40,243 nt of DNA, from positions 1-40,243 of the forward strand of contig NZ_JANIBL010000047.1 of the NCBI RefSeq assembly GCF_024505055.1, read 5' to 3'. This document shows, one piece after another, positions 15,964 through 25,073 of this stretch; position 1 is the first letter of the stretch, and each line of letters opens with the position of its first letter. Source of the DNA: Methylomonas rosea (GTDB lineage: Bacteria; Pseudomonadota; Gammaproteobacteria; Methylococcales; Methylomonadaceae). The position numbers and the translations under genes were made by a program. The notes beneath the pieces are model-generated. The model ran no database searches, had not been told where the DNA came from, and was given only the letters and a program-made list of their open reading frames with translations.

Positions 15964-18288
15964 ATGACATCAAATACCGATCAGACATCTGATTTTTCCG
16001 CACTCGTCGATCCGCACGCCCAGCGTGAGGCCGAAAAATACGAGAACCCCATACCCAGCCGCGAGCTGATTCTCCAGCTTATTCAAGAAGCCGGCAAGCC
16101 GTTACGCCGCCAACAAATCGCCCAACAATTTTCCCTGGAAACGCCGGATGCCCTGGAGGCTTTGCGCCGCAGGCTGCGAGCCATGGAACGCGACGGTCAA
16201 CTCAGTTTCAACAGCCGGCAAAAATATAGTCTGGGCTCCGGGGATAACACTATCGCCGGACGGGTGCTGGGGCATCCGGAAGGCTTCGGTTTCTTGAAAC
16301 CCGACGACGGTAGCGAAGATCTGTTTTTGTCGCCGCGCGAAATGAAGCCGCTGATGCCCAATGATCGAGTCATCGCGCGCGTGGCCGGCATTGATAGACG
16401 CGGCCGCCGAGAGGCGGCGGTGATTGAAATCAGCGAACGAAATACGCATCAAGTGGTCGGCCGGTTTTTTACCGAGGGCCGCGTGGCCTATGTGGTGCCG
16501 GATAACAAGAAAATCGCCCACGAAGTGTTGATCGCCAAGGAAGATGTCGGGCGTGCAAAACAAGGCCAGATCGTGGTGGCCGAGATTATTCAGCAACCTA
16601 GTCAGCATTGTCAGCCCTTGGGCCGCATCACCGAAGTGCTGGGCGCGCATATGGCGCCGGGCATGGAAATCGAAATGGCGATTCGCTCGCACGATTTACC
16701 CAATCAGTGGCCGGATCAGTTGCTGGAAGAAATCAAGGCGCTAACCCCGCAAGTGCCCGAGTCCGCCAAGCAGGGTAGGGAAGATATTCGCAAACTGCCT
16801 TTGGTAACCATAGACGGTGAAGATGCCCGCGATTTTGACGATGCCGTCTACGCGCAGAAAACCCCGAAAGGCTGGAAACTGCTGGTGGCGATTGCCGACG
16901 TATCACACTATGTAAAAGTCGATACCGCTTTGGACGCGGAAGCGAAAAATCGCAGTACTTCGGTGTATTTCCCGGAGAAAGTGATACCGATGCTACCGGA
17001 GATACTCTCCAACGGCTTGTGTTCCTTGAACCCGGAAGTGGATCGCTTATGCATGGTCTGCGAGTTGCTGATCAACGAAGAAGGGAATGTCCTGCGTTCG
17101 CGGTTTTTTGAAGCAGTGATGCGCTCTCATGCGCGTTTGACCTATACCGACGTAGCAAAAATGCTGGTGGACGGCGATCAGAAGCTGGCGAAAAAACACG
17201 CCGCTTTGTTGCCGCATCTCCAGACCTTATACGGCTTGTACAAAGTCATGCGCAATCAGCGCGAGTTGCGCGGGGCGATGGATTTCGATACCCAGGAGAC
17301 CAAGATCGTCTTCGGGCCGGAACGTAAAATTGCTGAGATCGTGCCTTTGCAACGCAACGATGCCCATAAGTTGATCGAAGAATTTATGATTACTGCCAAC
17401 ACGGCTGCGGCGCGGTTTTTGAACAAGAAAAAAATGCCGCGCCTACTGCGGATTCATGACGGCCCCGGCCCTGAAAAATTACTGGCGCTGAAAACCTTTC
17501 TCGGCGAACTGGGCTTATTTCTGGGCGGTAAGGCTCAACCTACGCCATTGGATTACATGCACCTGCTTGAGTCGGTAAAGGACAGGCCCGATGCGCATTT
17601 GATTCAGACCATTTTGCTGCGTTCCATGTCGCAAGCGGTTTATAGTCCTGAAACCAAAGGCCATTTCGGTTTGGCGCTGGATGCCTACGCGCATTTCACC
17701 TCGCCGATTCGCCGCTACCCGGATTTGCTGGTGCATCGGGCGATTCGCCATTGTCTCGCCGGCAAATCGGTGGATAGCTTTTATTACTCACATCCCGATA
17801 TGGTGTTGCTGGGCGAGCATTGTTCGGCGAACGAGCGCCGCGCCGACGATGCCACCCGCGATGTGGTGAGCTGGCTGAAATGTGAATACATGATGGACAA
17901 GATCGGCGAAGAGTTCGAGGGTGTGATTTCCGCCGTCACCGGTTTCGGGTTTTTCGTCGAATTGCAGTCGATTTATGTGGAAGGCTTGGTGCACATTGCC
18001 TCCTTGGTGCAGGATTATTTTGCCTTCGACGCCAGCAAGCATCAGTTATACGGCGAACGCACCGGCGTGCGTTACCGCTTGGGCGACATGGTGAAAATTC
18101 GAGTGGTGCGAGTTAATCTGGACGACAAGAAAATCGATTTTGAATTGATACAATCAGGCAAGAAAATCGCCAAAACCAAGTCTTCGTCAAGTCGCAAAAA
18201 AACCGAAGCTGGCGCTAAAGCCACCAAGTCGGATAAAGATAAAAAAGCCCCAAACAAGCCAAAAGCTAAAAGACGCCGTCGCTCATGA
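15964..18288 (+). CDS. rnr: Ribonuclease R
   Basis: A processive 3'-5' exoribonuclease that degrades structured RNA and acts in RNA quality control. The 774-residue protein has the full layout: an N-terminal winged helix (SRELILQLIQEAGKPLRRQQIA), cold-shock domains (GRVLGHPEGFGFL near 98-110), the RNB core, a C-terminal S1 domain (GVISAVTGFGFFVEL) and a Lys/Ser-rich basic tail. The catalytic motif DGEDARDFDD starts at residue 284, giving Asp 284, 290, 292 and 293, equivalent to E. coli Asp 272-281. The last four bases overlap the rlmB start (ATGA), so the two are coupled. Only a weak purine-rich site precedes the ATG. Confidence 0.97.
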   Translation: MTSNTDQTSDFSALVDPHAQREAEKYENPIPSRELILQLIQEAGKPLRRQQIAQQFSLETPDALEALRRRLRAMERDGQLSFNSRQKYSLGSGDNTIAGRVLGHPEGFGFLKPDDGSEDLFLSPREMKPLMPNDRVIARVAGIDRRGRREAAVIEISERNTHQVVGRFFTEGRVAYVVPDNKKIAHEVLIAKEDVGRAKQGQIVVAEIIQQPSQHCQPLGRITEVLGAHMAPGMEIEMAIRSHDLPNQWPDQLLEEIKALTPQVPESAKQGREDIRKLPLVTIDGEDARDFDDAVYAQKTPKGWKLLVAIADVSHYVKVDTALDAEAKNRSTSVYFPEKVIPMLPEILSNGLCSLNPEVDRLCMVCELLINEEGNVLRSRFFEAVMRSHARLTYTDVAKMLVDGDQKLAKKHAALLPHLQTLYGLYKVMRNQRELRGAMDFDTQETKIVFGPERKIAEIVPLQRNDAHKLIEEFMITANTAAARFLNKKKMPRLLRIHDGPGPEKLLALKTFLGELGLFLGGKAQPTPLDYMHLLESVKDRPDAHLIQTILLRSMSQAVYSPETKGHFGLALDAYAHFTSPIRRYPDLLVHRAIRHCLAGKSVDSFYYSHPDMVLLGEHCSANERRADDATRDVVSWLKCEYMMDKIGEEFEGVISAVTGFGFFVELQSIYVEGLVHIASLVQDYFAFDASKHQLYGERTGVRYRLGDMVKIRVVRVNLDDKKIDFELIQSGKKIAKTKSSSSRKKTEAGAKATKSDKDKKAPNKPKAKRRRRS

Positions 18289-19028
18289 ATTTAACCCAAT
18301 TGTTCGGCATTCACGCGGTGCAAGCCGCGTTGGATTATTCACCGCAAAAAATTCGCCGTGCCTGGATCGATAGTCAAAGGCAGGATGTGCGTCTGAAGCA
18401 AGTGATAGACGATCTAATCAAGCTTGGCATCAATCCGGAAAAAACCGAGCGTAAAAAACTCGAAAAAATGGCCGATGGTAAGAATCACCAAGGTATTGTT
18501 GTGGCGGTCGAATTGCCGGCGATGCGCAGCGAAGACCAACTCAAGCACGATGTCGAAGCGCTAACCAGTACGCCGTTTTATCTGGTGCTGGATCAAGTGC
18601 AAGATCCGCATAATCTCGGCGCTTGTCTGCGCACTGCCGACGCTGTGGGCGCCCATGGCGTGATTGTGACGAAGGACAATGCCGCAGGTATCACGCCGAC
18701 GGTTTGTAAAGTAGCCAGCGGCGCGGCGGAAACGGTGCCGGTTTATCAAGTCACCAATCTGGCCAGAGTTCTACGCTGGTTGAAAGAGCAGAATATCTGG
18801 ATCATGGGCGCGGCCGGCGAAGCTGAACAAACCGTGTTTCAGATGAAACTGGATATGCCTTTGGCGGTGGTGATGGGCACGGAAGGTACCGGCATGCGCC
18901 ATTTGACCCGCCAGCATTGTGATTTTTTGGTGAAAATCCCGATGGCCGGCCAGGTGGAAAGTCTGAACGTATCGGTGGCGGCTGGCGTCTTGTTGTACGA
19001 AGTGTTTCGGCAGAAGCTGCTTGCTTAA
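18285..19028 (+). CDS. rlmB: 23S rRNA (guanosine-2251-2'-O)-methyltransferase RlmB
   Basis: A SPOUT-class enzyme that methylates the ribose of G2251 in the peptidyl-transferase region of 23S rRNA. The 247-residue protein has an N-terminal substrate-binding domain (FGIHAVQAAL) and the knotted catalytic domain. Motif 1 is DPHNLGACLRTADA (Asn110, Arg116), motif 2 VMGTEGTGMRHLT, and motif 3 IPMAGQVESLNVSVAAGVLLYE. Its pairing with rnr, sharing a four-base overlap, is the same as in E. coli and many gammaproteobacteria. Length and motifs are normal. Confidence 0.95.
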   Translation: MNLTQLFGIHAVQAALDYSPQKIRRAWIDSQRQDVRLKQVIDDLIKLGINPEKTERKKLEKMADGKNHQGIVVAVELPAMRSEDQLKHDVEALTSTPFYLVLDQVQDPHNLGACLRTADAVGAHGVIVTKDNAAGITPTVCKVASGAAETVPVYQVTNLARVLRWLKEQNIWIMGAAGEAEQTVFQMKLDMPLAVVMGTEGTGMRHLTRQHCDFLVKIPMAGQVESLNVSVAAGVLLYEVFRQKLLA

Positions 19029-19033
19029 ACGGC

Positions 19034-19330
19034 ATGAAGCGCATTTGTTATGTCGCGGCTGCTCTAATTGCTAGTGGGTTAAACTCAATCGCTTATGCCG
19101 AAATGGATGCACGAGCAATTGCTTTTAATTGTCGGAATTGTCACACCGAGTCGAGCTTGGATCCCAAAAGCTCAATCCCTTCTCTAAAAAATGTATCCGC
19201 ACAACAGATCCGGCAAGCCTTGCTGGATTTTAAATACGACAGAAAGCCCGCCACGTTAATGCCGCGTCTTGCCAAAGGTTATAGCGACGCGGAACTGGCG
19301 GCGGTTGCCGAATATTTGAGTCGCGATTAA
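19034..19330 (+). CDS. fccA: Monohaem cytochrome c, cytochrome subunit of flavocytochrome c sulfide dehydrogenase
   Basis: A 98-residue exported class I cytochrome c. A signal peptide ends near AYA (residue 22). The haem motif CRNCH is at 33-37 and the likely axial methionine is Met76 in the segment LMPRLAKGYSDAEL. It would accept electrons from the flavoprotein FccB in the periplasm as sulfide is oxidised to sulfur. Its stop overlaps the fccB start by one base (TAATG), a tight coupling. The subunit has one haem, as in the small FccA types, not the larger dihaem type of Allochromatium. It begins five bases after rlmB but is unrelated in function. Confidence 0.88.
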   Translation: MKRICYVAAALIASGLNSIAYAEMDARAIAFNCRNCHTESSLDPKSSIPSLKNVSAQQIRQALLDFKYDRKPATLMPRLAKGYSDAELAAVAEYLSRD

Positions 19331-20628
19331 TGGCCGGTTTATCCAGAAGGCGTTTTTTGCAAGGCCTTGCCGGTTTTGGCGCGAGCTTTCTTGGCGGCTG
19401 TGGAAGATTGCCTCTGAGTAGCGGTGCCAAAGCGCATGTCGTGGTAGTCGGTGGTGGCTTCGGCGGTGCGACGGCGGCGAAATATCTGCGTTTGCTGGAT
19501 GCGAATATTCAAGTCACGCTGATCGAACCCAAAGCTAAATACATCACTTGTCCCGGCAGTAATTGGCTGTTCGCTAGTTTGACCAGCCTCGACCAATTGA
19601 CGGTCGATTATCAGGCTTTGCGAGACAGATATGGAGTCAAGCTGTTAGTCGATAGCGTCACTCGTTTGGACGCTGCGCAGCGGCGATTGCGTTTAGCAAG
19701 CGGGCAGAGCGTTAGCTATGACAGATTAATCATGTCGCCTGGTATCGATTTTCGCTGGGATGCGATTGCCGGCTACGATCAGGCTACCACGGAACAATTT
19801 CCGCACGCCTGGCAGGCCGGTCCGCAGACCTTGCTGCTGGCGCGGCAACTGCAAGCGATGCCAGATGGTGGGCTGGTGTTGATCGCGGTGCCGGCCGATC
19901 CTTATCGGTGTCCGCCCGGCCCTTACGAGCGGGCCAGTATGATGGCTTATTGGTTGAAACAGCATAAACCGCGTTCGAAAATTCTCATCCTCGATGCCAA
20001 GCGTAGCTTTTCGAAGCAGACCCTGTTCGAAGCCGGTTGGACGAAACATTACGGTTACGGCACCGCCAATAGCCTGATCGAATGGCATAGCTTGGCGGAT
20101 AATCCTTTGCTCCAACTAAACAAGCAGAGCAGGGTGTTGACTAGCGAATTCGGCGACCAGTTTAGTGGCGATGTGCTGAATATCATTCCGCCGCAAACCG
20201 CCGCGCAAATTGCCTTGCAGAATGGTTTGACGGATAGCTCTGGCTGGTGTCCGGTTCGGCCGCTGACCGGGCAATCATTATTCGACGATTTTATCCATGT
20301 GATTGGCGATGCCGCGCACTACGCGCCTATCCCCAAATCAGCTTTTGCCGCGAATTCCGAAGCCAAAGCGTGTGCGTTGGCGGTGACGAGTTTGATTAAT
20401 CAGACGCCCATCCCTGAAGCGCATTGGCTGAATACCTGCTATAGCCTGATCGCACCTGAGCACGGCATTTCCGTGGCAGGGGTTTACAAACTGGACGCAG
20501 CCAACGCAATTATGCCGGTGAAAGGAGCGGGTGGTGTTAGTGCGGGAACGGATGGCGAAGCGGCTGCTTTGGAAGCGGATTATACGCGTGCCGTTTATCG
20601 GAGCTTGATGGCCGATGCATTTGGTTGA
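19330..20628 (+). CDS. fccB: Flavocytochrome c sulfide dehydrogenase, flavoprotein subunit FccB
   Basis: It oxidises sulfide to sulfur or polysulfide in the periplasm and passes electrons to FccA. The 432-residue protein has a twin-arginine signal (SRRRFLQG) and the FAD-binding VVVVGGGFGGATAAKYL at 37-53. Cys74 (YITCPGSN) aligns with the Cys that holds FAD covalently in Allochromatium FccB. Cys194 (YRCPPGPYERAS) and Cys370 (NTCYSL) match the catalytic redox disulfide. PHAW, FSKQ, GWCPV and GDAAHYAPIPKSAFAANS are all present. Unusually, the signal peptide ends in LGGC (21-24), so the protein may be a Tat-exported lipoprotein. In methanotrophs this pair is thought to detoxify or use sulfide (inference). 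Confidence 0.94.
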   Translation: MAGLSRRRFLQGLAGFGASFLGGCGRLPLSSGAKAHVVVVGGGFGGATAAKYLRLLDANIQVTLIEPKAKYITCPGSNWLFASLTSLDQLTVDYQALRDRYGVKLLVDSVTRLDAAQRRLRLASGQSVSYDRLIMSPGIDFRWDAIAGYDQATTEQFPHAWQAGPQTLLLARQLQAMPDGGLVLIAVPADPYRCPPGPYERASMMAYWLKQHKPRSKILILDAKRSFSKQTLFEAGWTKHYGYGTANSLIEWHSLADNPLLQLNKQSRVLTSEFGDQFSGDVLNIIPPQTAAQIALQNGLTDSSGWCPVRPLTGQSLFDDFIHVIGDAAHYAPIPKSAFAANSEAKACALAVTSLINQTPIPEAHWLNTCYSLIAPEHGISVAGVYKLDAANAIMPVKGAGGVSAGTDGEAAALEADYTRAVYRSLMADAFG

Positions 20629-20784
20629 TTTGATCATAAATGTGTTATTTCAATGGTTTGTGTTGGTTTTTTGTATTTTTTTTTGAATTGTTTTTCCTTG
20701 CAATTGAAACTGAATAAGAAAGCAATTTTTCGGCCAGAATTTACGAGTATTTACCATTGAAGGCGCGGGAATCCGAAAACAGCG

Positions 20785-20793
20785 TGTTACAAT
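20785..20793 (+). promoter_or_regulatory. Extended -10 promoter for bamA
   Basis: TG-T-TACAAT forms an extended -10 box 19 bases before the bamA start. It lies in a 183-base gap whose left half is unusually T-rich (several T runs), which may act as an UP-type element. No -35 of good quality is at 17 bases. It would give bamA a promoter separate from fccAB. Confidence 0.45.
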
Positions 20794-20811
20794 CGCGCCT
20801 GTTCCTTTTCC

Positions 20812-23160
20812 ATGGTTGACTGCGTGAAGAAAAAACCGCTATTACAAATACTGTTGCTGAGTATGCTGTCCGGCAAGGCCGCTCATGCAAGCAGCTTTGT
20901 AGTTGAGGATATTCAGGTCAAGGGCTTACAAAGAATTTCCGCCGGTACCGTTTACAACTATTTGCCGGTTAATGTTGGCGAAACATTTTCCGAAGACAAG
21001 CAAGCCGCAGCCATCAGAGCCTTATTCAACACCGGATTTTTCAAGGATATATCGCTGGAACGCGACGGCGGTACGCTGGTTGTGAATGTGGTTGAGCGGC
21101 CTTCGGTCGCGAAAGTGGTTATCGAAGGCAACAAGGACATCAAAAAAGAAGATTTGACCGAAGCCTTGAAGAAAATCGGCCTGGCGGAAGGTAAGGTTTA
21201 CAACAAGCAAATTCTGGACAAAGTCGAACAAGAGCTGCGCCGGCAATATTTCAGCCACGGTAAATACGGCCTGAAAATTAAAACCGAAGTCTCGGAGTTG
21301 ACGCGTAACCGGGTAGGCATCCATATCGATATTTCCGAGGGTCGGGTTGCAAAAATCAAGCAAATCAATATCGTCGGCAGCAAATCGTTTGCCAACGATC
21401 TGTTGCGGAAAGAATTCGAATTAAGCACTACCAACTTCCTGTCTTTTTACTCCAAAGACGACCAATATTCCAAACAAAAGCTGTCCGCCGATTTGGAAAA
21501 GCTGCGTTCGTATTATCTGGACCGCGGTTATATCAATTTCTCCATCGAATCTACCCAGGTCGATATAACGGCCGATAAAAAGGAAATCTACATCACTATC
21601 AACGTCAAGGAAGGCGATGTTTACACCTTGGAAAAGGTGAAATTGTCAGGTGAATTGATCGTGCCGCCGGAAGAGTTGATCAAGCTGGTTAAGGTCGGGC
21701 CGGGCGAGATTTTCTCCCGAAAAAATGCTACTGAAACGTCCAAGTCCATTTCTGATCGCCTGGGTGACGAAGGTTATACCTTTGCCAATGTGAATATGGT
21801 GCCGGAAATTAACGAGCAGCAAAAAACCGTGGCTATGACCTTCTTTGTCGATCCGGGCAAACGTGTGTATGTGCGGCGCATTAACGTCAAGGGCAATACC
21901 AAGACCCGTGACGAAGTGATTCGCCGCGAAGCGCGGCAGATGGAATCCAGTTGGGCGGCCAGCAGCAAGATTGAACGGACCAAGACCCGTCTGGATAGAT
22001 TGGGTTATTTCGAGGAAGTGGGGGTGGAAACCCCGCCTGTGGTCGGCTCGGCCGATCAGATTGACGTCAATTACACGATCAAGGAAAAAGCCTCCGGTAA
22101 TTTGCAGGCCGGTGTCGGTTATTCCCAGGTGCAAGGTATCATTTTTAACGCCAACGTCTCGCAAGACAATATCTTCGGTACCGGTAAGCGGGTGGATTTT
22201 GCGTTTAACAACAGTAGTATTTTGACACGCTATAATCTGGGTTTTTCCGATCCCTACTACACGCTGGATGGCGTGGCGATGGGCTATAACCTTGGTTATA
22301 CCTCCCGAAATGCTTATGCGGCTAACTTGGCGGCTTACAACACAACCATCACGAACGCTGGTATCAACTTTGGTATCCCGTTGAACGAGTTCGACCGCAT
22401 TGGTTTTGATATTGATCTAAAGCGCACCGAGATCGAAAACACGAACTTATCGTCGGACACGATTCTAAAATTCTTAGGGTTCAAAGTAGGGGACAATATT
22501 TCAGCGATCAGATCCAAAAGTTTCGATACCCTGTCAACGTCTGCCGGTTGGACTCACGATACGTTAGACAGAGCCACCTTTGCTCATAGCGGTGGTCAGC
22601 AAAGGCTGTCCGGATTGATTACCGTACCCGGCAGTGATTTGGAATATTTCAAGGTCGGTTACAAGCATCAGCATTATTTTCCCTTATCCAACGACTTTAC
22701 CTTCCGTTTGTTGGGTGAGGTGGCGCATGGTGGCAGCTATGGCGGAAGTTCCGGTTTACCGTTTTTTGAAAACTATTTTGCTGGTGGTACTGGGGACGTG
22801 CGTGGTTTTATGCAAAATACTTTGGGCGTGATAGACGAAAACCAAATTAATCCATCCAATACCTACCGCCGTCCTATCGGCGGCTCCACCAAGCTGATCG
22901 GAAAAGCCGAACTGTTTTTCCCTGTGCCGTTCTTAAGCGATATGAAATCGGTGCGGATTGGCTCTTTTGTTGACGCGGGTACTCTGGCGCCTGGACTCAA
23001 TACCGGCGATTTGCGCAAGTATTTCCGTTATTCGGTGGGCTTATCCGGTGAATGGTTATCCCCGTTTGGGGCCTTGGCGGTCAGTGTTGCCCAACCCCTG
23101 AATTCGGAGAGTACCGATAGAACTCAAGCCTTCCAGTTCACCTTCGGCTCGGGATTTTAG
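20812..23160 (+). CDS. bamA: Outer membrane protein assembly factor BamA
   Basis: The essential core of the BAM complex, which folds beta-barrels into the outer membrane. It has 782 residues, slightly below the E. coli length. A signal peptide ends after AHA, and VEDIQVKGLQRISAGTVYNYLP starts POTRA 1. Five POTRA repeats run to about residue 420, and the 16-strand barrel ends in the required C-terminal Phe (FTFGSGF). The loop-6 VRGF motif is present in GTGDVRGFMQNTLG. The ATG start or a GTG 12 bases on are both possible; neither has a good ribosome site. rseP, which often precedes bamA, is absent here; fccB lies upstream instead. ompH follows. Confidence 0.97.
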   Translation: MVDCVKKKPLLQILLLSMLSGKAAHASSFVVEDIQVKGLQRISAGTVYNYLPVNVGETFSEDKQAAAIRALFNTGFFKDISLERDGGTLVVNVVERPSVAKVVIEGNKDIKKEDLTEALKKIGLAEGKVYNKQILDKVEQELRRQYFSHGKYGLKIKTEVSELTRNRVGIHIDISEGRVAKIKQINIVGSKSFANDLLRKEFELSTTNFLSFYSKDDQYSKQKLSADLEKLRSYYLDRGYINFSIESTQVDITADKKEIYITINVKEGDVYTLEKVKLSGELIVPPEELIKLVKVGPGEIFSRKNATETSKSISDRLGDEGYTFANVNMVPEINEQQKTVAMTFFVDPGKRVYVRRINVKGNTKTRDEVIRREARQMESSWAASSKIERTKTRLDRLGYFEEVGVETPPVVGSADQIDVNYTIKEKASGNLQAGVGYSQVQGIIFNANVSQDNIFGTGKRVDFAFNNSSILTRYNLGFSDPYYTLDGVAMGYNLGYTSRNAYAANLAAYNTTITNAGINFGIPLNEFDRIGFDIDLKRTEIENTNLSSDTILKFLGFKVGDNISAIRSKSFDTLSTSAGWTHDTLDRATFAHSGGQQRLSGLITVPGSDLEYFKVGYKHQHYFPLSNDFTFRLLGEVAHGGSYGGSSGLPFFENYFAGGTGDVRGFMQNTLGVIDENQINPSNTYRRPIGGSTKLIGKAELFFPVPFLSDMKSVRIGSFVDAGTLAPGLNTGDLRKYFRYSVGLSGEWLSPFGALAVSVAQPLNSESTDRTQAFQFTFGSGF

Positions 23161-23189
23161 TTTAGTTTGAGCCTGTTTTGCCCTATAAT
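23161..23189 (+). promoter_or_regulatory. Probable promoter before ompH
   Basis: A perfect TATAAT (-10) at 23184-23189 lies in the short gap after bamA, with TTTAGT 17 bases upstream as a weak -35. The spacing is ideal, so ompH and the genes after it may be transcribed independently as well as from bamA. Confidence 0.5.
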
Positions 23190-23243
23190 CGCGTTTGCGT
23201 TCTGTCTTAAACTCAAAAAAATTAACCGGAGATGGTTTTGACC

Positions 23244-23744
23244 ATGAAAAATAGAATTTCTTTGTTTCTAATGCTGATGATTTTTGCTGGCGTGAGTCAT
23301 GCAGAGCTGAAAATCGGTTTTGTCAATGTGGCCAAGGTTTTGGAAAAAGCGCCACAAGCCGCCAAAGCAAAAACTCGCTTGGAAACTGAATTTTCACCAA
23401 GAGACAAAGCGCTGGTTTCTCAGCAAAAAGAGATCAAATCGCTGGAAGAAAAGTTGGGCCGCGACACTGCGGTAATGGGCGAAGAAGAGCGTCATAGAAT
23501 CGAAAAAGACATTTTGGATAAAAAACGCGACGCGGCTCGTGCGCAACAGGAGTTCAGCGAAGATTTCAACATGCGTAGAAACGAAGAGTTGGGCAACCTG
23601 CAAAAACGTATCGTGGAAGCAGTAAGAGCGTTAGCCAAAGAAGAGTCGTTTGATTTGTTACTGACCGACGGTGTTATTTATGCCAACGATCAAATTGACG
23701 TTACCAGCCGCGTTCAGCAAAAACTGGAAAACTTGTCGCAGTAA
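23244..23744 (+). CDS. skp: OmpH/Skp periplasmic chaperone
   Basis: A trimeric periplasmic chaperone that holds unfolded outer-membrane proteins on their way to BamA. It has a signal peptide (ISLFLMLMIFAGVSHA), then the conserved KIGFVNVAKVLEKAPQAAKAK and long charged coiled-coil helices (about 45-130) that form the tentacles, ending in a beta strand LLLTDGVIYANDQIDVT. The length is normal. Start uncertain: ATG 23232 abuts GGAG too closely, TTG 23238 is well spaced from it, and ATG 23244 gives the most typical signal peptide. It lies directly after bamA as in most gammaproteobacteria. Confidence 0.92.
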   Translation: MKNRISLFLMLMIFAGVSHAELKIGFVNVAKVLEKAPQAAKAKTRLETEFSPRDKALVSQQKEIKSLEEKLGRDTAVMGEEERHRIEKDILDKKRDAARAQQEFSEDFNMRRNEELGNLQKRIVEAVRALAKEESFDLLLTDGVIYANDQIDVTSRVQQKLENLSQ

Positions 23745-23757
23745 GATTTTCCTCTAT

Positions 23758-23824
23758 GCTTCCCTGATTGCGGAAGCGTGCAGCACCTTAAGTCGGGAAG
23801 TTCCCAGTCTAAGCGAACTTCCCG
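23758..23824 (+). promoter_or_regulatory. Two consecutive hairpins between ompH and fabZ
   Basis: The first is a six-base stem GCTTCC/GGAAGC (23758-23777). The second is a perfect ten-base stem CGGGAAGTTC/GAACTTCCCG with an 11-base loop (23794-23824). Neither is followed by a T run, so they do not look like a strong terminator; they may stabilise the upstream mRNA or attenuate. They fill the gap where lpxD is found in many relatives. Confidence 0.5.
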
Positions 23825-23852
23825 CTTCCCCTCTAATTCGCGCAGATAACTC

Positions 23853-24302
23853 ATGGCCGGCACACTCGATATTTTACAAATTCAGGAACTTTTGCCACAT
23901 CGCTATCCTTTCTTACTGGTAGACAAGGTACTTGAATGCGAGTCTGGCGTGCGTTTGCTGGCTGTGAAAAACGTGACATTTAACGAGCCGTTTTTTCAAG
24001 GCCACTTTCCACATAAGCCTATATTCCCTGGTGTGCTGATCATGGAAGCACTGGCGCAAGCCACCGCGTTACTTACCTCACAGAGCGACGATAAACTGGG
24101 CAAAGGCACCACGTATTTTCTCGCCGGCATCGACAATGCCCGGTTCAAAAAACAGGTCGTTCCCGGTGATCAATTGCGCTTGGAAGTAACTTATATCAAA
24201 CACAAGCGTCATCTGTGGTCGTTCGACTGCCGTGCGGAAGTAGACGGTGAACTGGCCGCCAGTGCGCAAATTATGTGCGCGGCTGTGGCCGCAGAGGCCT
24301 AA
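23853..24302 (+). CDS. fabZ: 3-hydroxyacyl-[acyl-carrier-protein] dehydratase FabZ
   Basis: It dehydrates 3-hydroxyacyl-ACP in fatty acid elongation; competition with LpxA for the same hydroxyacyl-ACP pool sets the lipid A balance. The hot-dog-fold protein of 149 residues has [14 protein letters not shown] at 13-26, the catalytic His51 in [13 protein letters not shown] and the catalytic Glu65 in MEALAQ. Length and motifs are standard. Only one codon boundary separates it from lpxA (the ATG follows the stop at once), so coupling is near certain. Confidence 0.96.
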   Translation: MAGTLDILQIQELLPHRYPFLLVDKVLECESGVRLLAVKNVTFNEPFFQGHFPHKPIFPGVLIMEALAQATALLTSQSDDKLGKGTTYFLAGIDNARFKKQVVPGDQLRLEVTYIKHKRHLWSFDCRAEVDGELAASAQIMCAAVAAEA

Positions 24303-25073
24303 ATGATAGATCCCAGAGCGGTTGTTCATGTCAATGCCGAATTGGCCGACGACGTTAAAGTGGGGCCATTTTCGGTAATTGGTCCCGATGTGCAAATCGA
24401 TTCCGGTACCGAGATTGGCCCGCATGTCGTAATCAAGGGGCCAACCGCAATCGGCAAGGACAACACGATTTATCAATTCACCTCAATCGGCGAAGACCCG
24501 CAAGATAAAAAATACGCCGATGAAATCACCCGCTTGGAAATCGGTGACCGCAATGTGATCCGCGAATTTTGTACGATGCACCGTGGCACGCAGCAAGATC
24601 GAGGTTTGACTTTGATCGGAAGCGATAATTTGTTCATGGCTTACACCCATGTCGCGCACGATTGTGAAATCGGCGATCATGTCATCATGGCTAACGGTGC
24701 CTCGATTGCCGGCCATGTGCACCTCGGCGATCATGCTATTTTGGGCGGTTTTACCTTGGTGCATCAGTTTACCCAAATCGGCGAATACAGCTTTTCGGCG
24801 ATGGGTAGTGCGATTACTCAGGATATTCCGCCGTATGTCATGGTTGGCGGCAGGCCGACTCGCCCGCACGGCATCAACTCGGTCGGCATGGAACGCAATG
24901 GTGTGCCGCCGGAAGTGATCAGGCAGATTCGCAAAGCCTATAAAATCCTCTACAAAAATAATTTGCGCCTGGAAGACGCTATCGAAGAAATGGAAGATAT
25001 GGCCGGCGAAAGCAACGAACTTTCCAATATGGTCAGCTTTCTACGCAATGTCACACGCGGTATCCTCCGATAA
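24303..25073 (+). CDS. lpxA: UDP-N-acetylglucosamine acyltransferase LpxA
   Basis: The first enzyme of lipid A synthesis: it moves a 3-hydroxyacyl chain from ACP to the 3-OH of UDP-GlcNAc. The 256-residue protein shows the left-handed beta-helix hexapeptide repeats ([20 protein letters not shown]... through about residue 185) and a helical C-terminus. His119 in [10 protein letters not shown] matches the catalytic His125 of E. coli. [20 protein letters not shown] is typical of LpxA. The end overlaps rnhB by 26 bases. lpxB, which often follows, is not here. Confidence 0.96.
   Translation: MIDPRAVVHVNAELADDVKVGPFSVIGPDVQIDSGTEIGPHVVIKGPTAIGKDNTIYQFTSIGEDPQDKKYADEITRLEIGDRNVIREFCTMHRGTQQDRGLTLIGSDNLFMAYTHVAHDCEIGDHVIMANGASIAGHVHLGDHAILGGFTLVHQFTQIGEYSFSAMGSAITQDIPPYVMVGGRPTRPHGINSVGMERNGVPPEVIRQIRKAYKILYKNNLRLEDAIEEMEDMAGESNELSNMVSFLRNVTRGILR

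Noticed and set aside
21646..22164. 172-residue minus-strand open frame inside bamA
   Set aside because: Antisense to POTRA and early barrel coding sequence, with no motif.
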